Shown in pieces: positions 14,173 through 17,216 of a DNA stretch of 17,216 nucleotides (positions are counted from its first letter, which is position 1; each line of letters begins with the position of its first letter). The notes under the pieces were generated by a model that did no database searches, was not told the DNA's origin, and saw nothing but the letters and a program-made list of their open reading frames with translations. This DNA is from Chromatiaceae bacterium. GTDB lineage: Bacteria > Pseudomonadota > Gammaproteobacteria > Chromatiales > Chromatiaceae. The translations under genes were made by a program, and so were the position numbers. The stretch spans positions 1 through 17,216 of the forward strand of contig JADKCI010000012.1 in the NCBI GenBank assembly GCA_016714645.1. Direction: 5' to 3'.

Positions 14173-15313
14173 TCGTACTCCCTTGCACGGCTCGGGTCGG
14201 GAACAGACGGGCGAACTCGGCCTCGTCCTCAGGGGTCAGCGGCTTACGGTTCAGCAGCACACGGCCCTCGGTGACAGTCAGCAGGCGGCGGTCGATCTCC
14301 GCGCCCATCTGCGTTATGCGGGCGGCCGGGTCCATGCGAAGGATCGCGTCAGTGTTGAACTTGACCTCTTGCCCGCGAGGCGTCAGGCGGCGGCTGAATG
14401 TACGCTCACGGCGGGTGAACGCCGGGCCAAGATTCAGAATGAGGAGCTGCAGGTTGCGCTGCGTCACATTCGCGTAGGTGACGTTCCCGGTTGAGGACTC
14501 CACGTCCACCATGTCGCCGGGCACACCGTAGAAACGGCACACGTCGGGGGCGGTCGCCTTGATCGTCTCAAGGAACGCCGACTCGGACGCCTTCGCGCCG
14601 AGCGCGTTGTACTCCCAATCAGAGCCGGTGACGAACACGTCGCCAGTGGCGATCGTGTCCAGAAACTTCGACTTGACCGCTGTCGCCTCTGTGGCGTTCA
14701 GCACCTTGCCCGTGTTGCGAAGATGGGCGGCCGGCACACCGTGACCGGCGAACCACGAGGCGGCGAACTCGGCGGCGCTCAGGTTCGCGGACATGCTCAG
14801 AGCGGCGTACGCGGTCGGTGACAGACCCACCGGGCTGCCCGACGTAGTGAACTGCCGCTCATGCCAGATCCGCGACGTGGGGATCTCCTCACCGTTCACC
14901 CAGTAGGAGACAACACCGGACGTGACGCGCACCGTCACCTCATCGACGGGCAGCAGATCCACCAGCGACGGCAGACCGGAACCGTCGAACGCGCGGATGT
15001 AGCCGAACGAGTTGCCCACATCGTCAAGGTCGAACTGGCTGGAGTACAGCCACTCAGTCACGTCGATCACGCCGTCAGGCTCACTGAGCACTGAGGGTGT
15101 GGACACGTTCACCAGCGGACCCCCGCCCGTGCGACGGAACACGTCAACCGGGGTGGTCGAGATCAGGTCAGCACGCAGGCGCAAGCACGCCCACTTCGCG
15201 CTCGACTGCAGCGACGAATCGCGGGTGACAACCTTCGCATTCGTCGGAAGTCGGGAAGGGATCAGCGAGGCAAGGCCGGAAACGTCGCCAGTTCGCTTGA
15301 ATAGCAGACTCAT
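14165..15313 (-). CDS. Portal protein (HK97 family)
   Basis: This 382-residue protein is of the HK97 portal family. It has SAKWACLRLRADLISTTPVD near the N-terminus, TEWLYSSQFDLDDVGNSFGY, LPVDEVTVRVTSGVVSYWVN, WFAGHGVPAAHLRN, ESAFLETIKATAPDVCRFYG continuing VPGDMVD, and a TYANVTQRNLQLLI helix with the C-terminal wing and crown rich in Arg. The portal dodecamer sits at one capsid vertex, docks the terminase and gives the tail its attachment point. The ATG overlaps the stop of the small membrane protein (ATGA). The order terminase, portal, protease, capsid is the canonical HK97-type row. Confidence 0.93.
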   Translation of the reverse strand: MSLLFKRTGDVSGLASLIPSRLPTNAKVVTRDSSLQSSAKWACLRLRADLISTTPVDVFRRTGGGPLVNVSTPSVLSEPDGVIDVTEWLYSSQFDLDDVGNSFGYIRAFDGSGLPSLVDLLPVDEVTVRVTSGVVSYWVNGEEIPTSRIWHERQFTTSGSPVGLSPTAYAALSMSANLSAAEFAASWFAGHGVPAAHLRNTGKVLNATEATAVKSKFLDTIATGDVFVTGSDWEYNALGAKASESAFLETIKATAPDVCRFYGVPGDMVDVESSTGNVTYANVTQRNLQLLILNLGPAFTRRERTFSRRLTPRGQEVKFNTDAILRMDPAARITQMGAEIDRRLLTVTEGRVLLNRKPLTPEDEAEFARLFPTRAVQGSTNA

Positions 15314-15450
15314 GCGCGCCGCCGCTCAATCAGGAACGAAGCAACCACGAGGAACACCCCAAGCAGGAACAGGCCGGCCAACGGGGACCACAGCACAGCG
15401 GCGGCGAGCATGGCTAGCACTCCGGTGACCTCCAGCGCAGTCGTCAGCAC
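15310..15450 (-). CDS. Small two-helix membrane protein between terminase and portal
   Basis: The open frame reaches 15507 (65 residues from an ATG without a ribosome site). A GAGGTG site (15457-15462) with good spacing points to the GTG at 15450, giving 46 residues and ending the overlap with the terminase gene. The product has two hydrophobic stretches, TTALEVTGVLAMLAAAVLW and GLFLLGVFLVVASFLI, separated by SPLA, and ends in ERRRA. This fits a hairpin of two membrane helices with a positively charged cytoplasmic tail. Small membrane proteins of unknown role do occur near packaging genes. A holin is conceivable, but no lysis gene is nearby. No family is recognised. Confidence 0.6.
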   Translation of the reverse strand: MLTTALEVTGVLAMLAAAVLWSPLAGLFLLGVFLVVASFLIERRRA

Positions 15451-15456
15451 GTCGGC

Positions 15457-15462
15457 CACCTC
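15457..15462 (-). promoter_or_regulatory. Ribosome binding site deciding the start of the small membrane protein
   Basis: GAGGTG on the minus strand overlaps the terminase stop codon and lies six bases before a GTG at 15450. The alternative ATG at 15507 has no purine-rich site upstream. Confidence 0.45.
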
Positions 15463-16903
15463 ACAGAATCGAATCGAGAACGTCGTAATCAAGTCCGTCA
15501 CGCTCATGGCGCAGCAGCAGGGCCAGCGCCCCGGTCACGGCCACCAGCGGGGCGGCGTCCACATCCACGTTCGTCCGCTCCCACGACCACGCGTCCACGA
15601 TCTTGTGACGGCGGGCCGCGGCCAGAGCGGAGTCGATGCGGGAATCCGAGCGGTGAGCCAGCGAACCGGCGGCCACGAAGTCGAAGAACGTACCGCAGGC
15701 ACCAGCGAAATCGCCGCTGCCCATCTTCACGAACGGGCGCTCATGGTCCTCGCACGTCTGCGCCAACTCCGGCAGCAGGGATGCCACCGGGCCAGCGGAA
15801 CGCGCACCCACCGCGAGCACGTCGCGGCGGTCCAGCACACCGTCGACCCACTCGGTAACCCAGTCGGTGCCGGGACCGGACGCGGCGATCTCCACCTGCG
15901 CGACGTTGCTGCCGTTGCGGGCAGCCAGACCCACCCACGACACCGAACGGTCAAGGGCCACATCCACGAACAACGCCAGCGGGGCATCACCGGCGATCGT
16001 GGCGTCACCGCCAAGCGGAACCCAGCGCCACATGGGTACCACCTGCTCGGAGCGTTGACTCACCCGCTGACACATCACCTCGGTGCGGAAAATCCACTCG
16101 GGGTCAGTGCCGAGCGCCGACATGATCGCCTGCTCGGTGATCGTGAACCCGAGACTCGGGTTCGCCAACGCCCACTGCCGCTGGTCATCCAAGTCACAGT
16201 CAGGCTCGGCCGACCATTCGAAGAACCCGAAGTCGCCATCGGTGCCGTCGAGCGACTTCTCCCCCAACTCCCGCAGGTGGTTCAGAACCACCGACTGGTC
16301 ATCGCCCGCGTTCGACAGTGCCACGATCTGCGGCTTCGGCCGAGCCATCGTCGTCTTAGTGACAGCGGCCCATGCGTCCCACGTCTGATGCTCGCGGATC
16401 TCGTCCAGCAGCACCAGATCACCGGACAGACCACGACCACCGCGGCGTGATGCGGCGGCGACCTTGTAGCGTTCGCCAGTCTCCAGGCGTAGCGCCTTCT
16501 TGCCGTTGGTCCGGTCAACCGCGGCGATCTCGCCAGCCAGTTCGGCACAGCCCTCGGCCATGTCAACCGCGCCGGTCCAGACCTCCTCGGCCACGTCCAA
16601 GTTCTGCGCGGTGCCGATCACCAGGCCAGCCCGGTCAACGAACATGCGCCACAGGCTCAACACCTGCGCAAACGTGCTCTTGCCGTTCTGCCGCGCTACT
16701 TGCACCAGCACAGTACGGAATCGGAACGTGCCGTCGGGGTTCAGTTCCAGCATGTGCTGGAACAGCCACCGCTGCCAGGGGATCAGCGTCACCCCGAGCA
16801 CGTCCTCGGCGAATGCGATCGCTTCAAATCCTGCCGTCGTCTTGGGGGTGAGCACGCCACGCGGCGGGGTGAATAGGCGCGGCTGCTCGGAGCCGACCGT
16901 CAC
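15461..16903 (-). CDS. terL: Terminase large subunit
   Basis: This 480-residue DNA packaging motor is of the HK97/Terminase_1 type. The N-terminal ATPase has LIPWQRWLFQHML (adenine-binding Q motif), Walker A at about 66-78 (LVQVARQNGKST, the Asn-for-Gly form usual in phages of Gram-positive hosts), and Walker B with catalytic Glu at about 162-168 (DLVLLDE). It is followed by IREHQTWDAW and PQIVALSNAGD as the coupling motif. The C-terminal RNase-H-like nuclease starts at LALFVDVALDRSVSW (Asp314) and ends around WERTNVDVDAAPLVAVTGA (Asp449). The GTG start overlaps the small-subunit stop (GTGA) with no ribosome site, implying coupled translation. The length is typical. Confidence 0.95.
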   Translation of the reverse strand: MTVGSEQPRLFTPPRGVLTPKTTAGFEAIAFAEDVLGVTLIPWQRWLFQHMLELNPDGTFRFRTVLVQVARQNGKSTFAQVLSLWRMFVDRAGLVIGTAQNLDVAEEVWTGAVDMAEGCAELAGEIAAVDRTNGKKALRLETGERYKVAAASRRGGRGLSGDLVLLDEIREHQTWDAWAAVTKTTMARPKPQIVALSNAGDDQSVVLNHLRELGEKSLDGTDGDFGFFEWSAEPDCDLDDQRQWALANPSLGFTITEQAIMSALGTDPEWIFRTEVMCQRVSQRSEQVVPMWRWVPLGGDATIAGDAPLALFVDVALDRSVSWVGLAARNGSNVAQVEIAASGPGTDWVTEWVDGVLDRRDVLAVGARSAGPVASLLPELAQTCEDHERPFVKMGSGDFAGACGTFFDFVAAGSLAHRSDSRIDSALAAARRHKIVDAWSWERTNVDVDAAPLVAVTGALALLLRHERDGLDYDVLDSIL

Positions 16904-17187
16904 GAGGACCGCAGTGCGCGAATCTCAGCAAGGCGGGACTTCGTCTGACGTTCCCCACCCAGCGCCTTGCGCTCGGCCGGCGTACCGCCCAGCGACTTCA
17001 GCGTGGTCAGCAGGTGCGGGCCGATCTTGCCGACGGCCTTGGCCGTCAGCTCCTCGTCGCCGAGCCGCTGAATGTCATCGAGCGCCTTCGCCTGACGGAT
17101 CGCCAACTCGACCGCTGCAGAGTCGGACTCCTCCAGCCAGTACATGGCCTTCACGGAGCGCCGCACGCTGGTTGTCAAGTTAGCCAC
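16900..17187 (-). CDS. Probable terminase small subunit
   Basis: This 95-residue protein lies directly upstream of the large subunit, overlapping it by four bases. It is mostly helical: TTSVRRSVKAMYWLEESDSA, AAVELAIRQAKALDDIQRLG, then KIGPHLLTTLKSLGGTPAER and the basic end ERQTKSRLAEIRALRSS. The 'GP.Ll..L..LG.tP..R' segment with a Lys/Arg C-terminus is common in small terminase-like proteins of actinobacterial phages. A GAGGAGGT site favours the GTG at 17187 over the GTG at 17193, which would lie inside the site. It would recognise the packaging site, which is not visible here. Confidence 0.72.
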   Translation of the reverse strand: MANLTTSVRRSVKAMYWLEESDSAAVELAIRQAKALDDIQRLGDEELTAKAVGKIGPHLLTTLKSLGGTPAERKALGGERQTKSRLAEIRALRSS

Positions 17188-17191
17188 GGCC

Positions 17192-17199
17192 ACCTCCTC
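17192..17199 (-). promoter_or_regulatory. Ribosome binding site of the small terminase gene
   Basis: GAGGAGGT on the minus strand is close to a perfect Shine-Dalgarno and lies four bases before the GTG at 17187. This rules out the first GTG at 17193, which it overlaps. Confidence 0.65.
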
Positions 17200-17216
17200 A
17201 AGTTTTTCGACGCTTC

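Noticed and set aside
1..17216. CRISPR arrays, insertion sequences, integrase or defence genes
   Set aside because: No spaced direct repeats, transposase-like or integrase-like frames were found. Every region is accounted for by virion genes or gaps under about 120 bases.

Overview
This window is a near-complete virion structural module of a tailed phage or prophage with a contractile tail (myovirus type). Every supported gene is on the minus strand, so gene order runs from high to low coordinates. G+C is high, GC3 is strong and GTG starts are frequent. Several proteins match styles typical of actinobacterial phages: the OB-fold spike, the tape-measure C-terminal motif, and fibre modules of the 'ALTAPQKPAGLVVYN' and 'WSARTGG' kinds. 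The host is therefore most likely a high-GC actinobacterium. This is inferred from composition and protein style; no host gene is present.

DNA packaging and head (17187 to about 11230): terminase small subunit, terminase large subunit, a tiny two-helix membrane protein, HK97-type portal, prohead protease, HK97-fold major capsid protein with an N-terminal coiled (delta-like) domain, a post-capsid structural protein (possible decoration or head-fibre protein) and a 57-residue Lys-rich protein. A strong hairpin lies directly after the capsid gene.

Head-tail joining and tail (11226 to about 4991): a gp6-like connector, a gpS/virion-morphogenesis-like protein, a probable tail terminator, a 32-residue Pro-rich miniprotein, tail sheath, tail tube, a pair of tail assembly chaperones (the second in the -1 frame, probably made by frameshifting), the tape measure protein and a small gpU/XkdP-position baseplate protein.

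Baseplate and fibres (4991 to 1): a gpD/XkdQ-like hub fused to a CHAP/NlpC-P60-like peptidase, a gpV/gp5-like spike that appears broken by a frame-disrupting segment of about 82 nt, a gp25/gpW wedge protein, baseplate protein J, gpI, one tail fibre, and a second fibre that runs off the window.

Most genes are joined by TGATG or ATGA stop/start overlaps, which implies a single translationally coupled late operon. No integrase, lysis, immunity, replication, tRNA or CRISPR element is visible. No gap without a gene exceeds about 120 bases. I see no new defence or signalling system. The points most worth checking are the split spike gene, the putative chaperone frameshift, the post-capsid hairpin and the hub-peptidase fusion.
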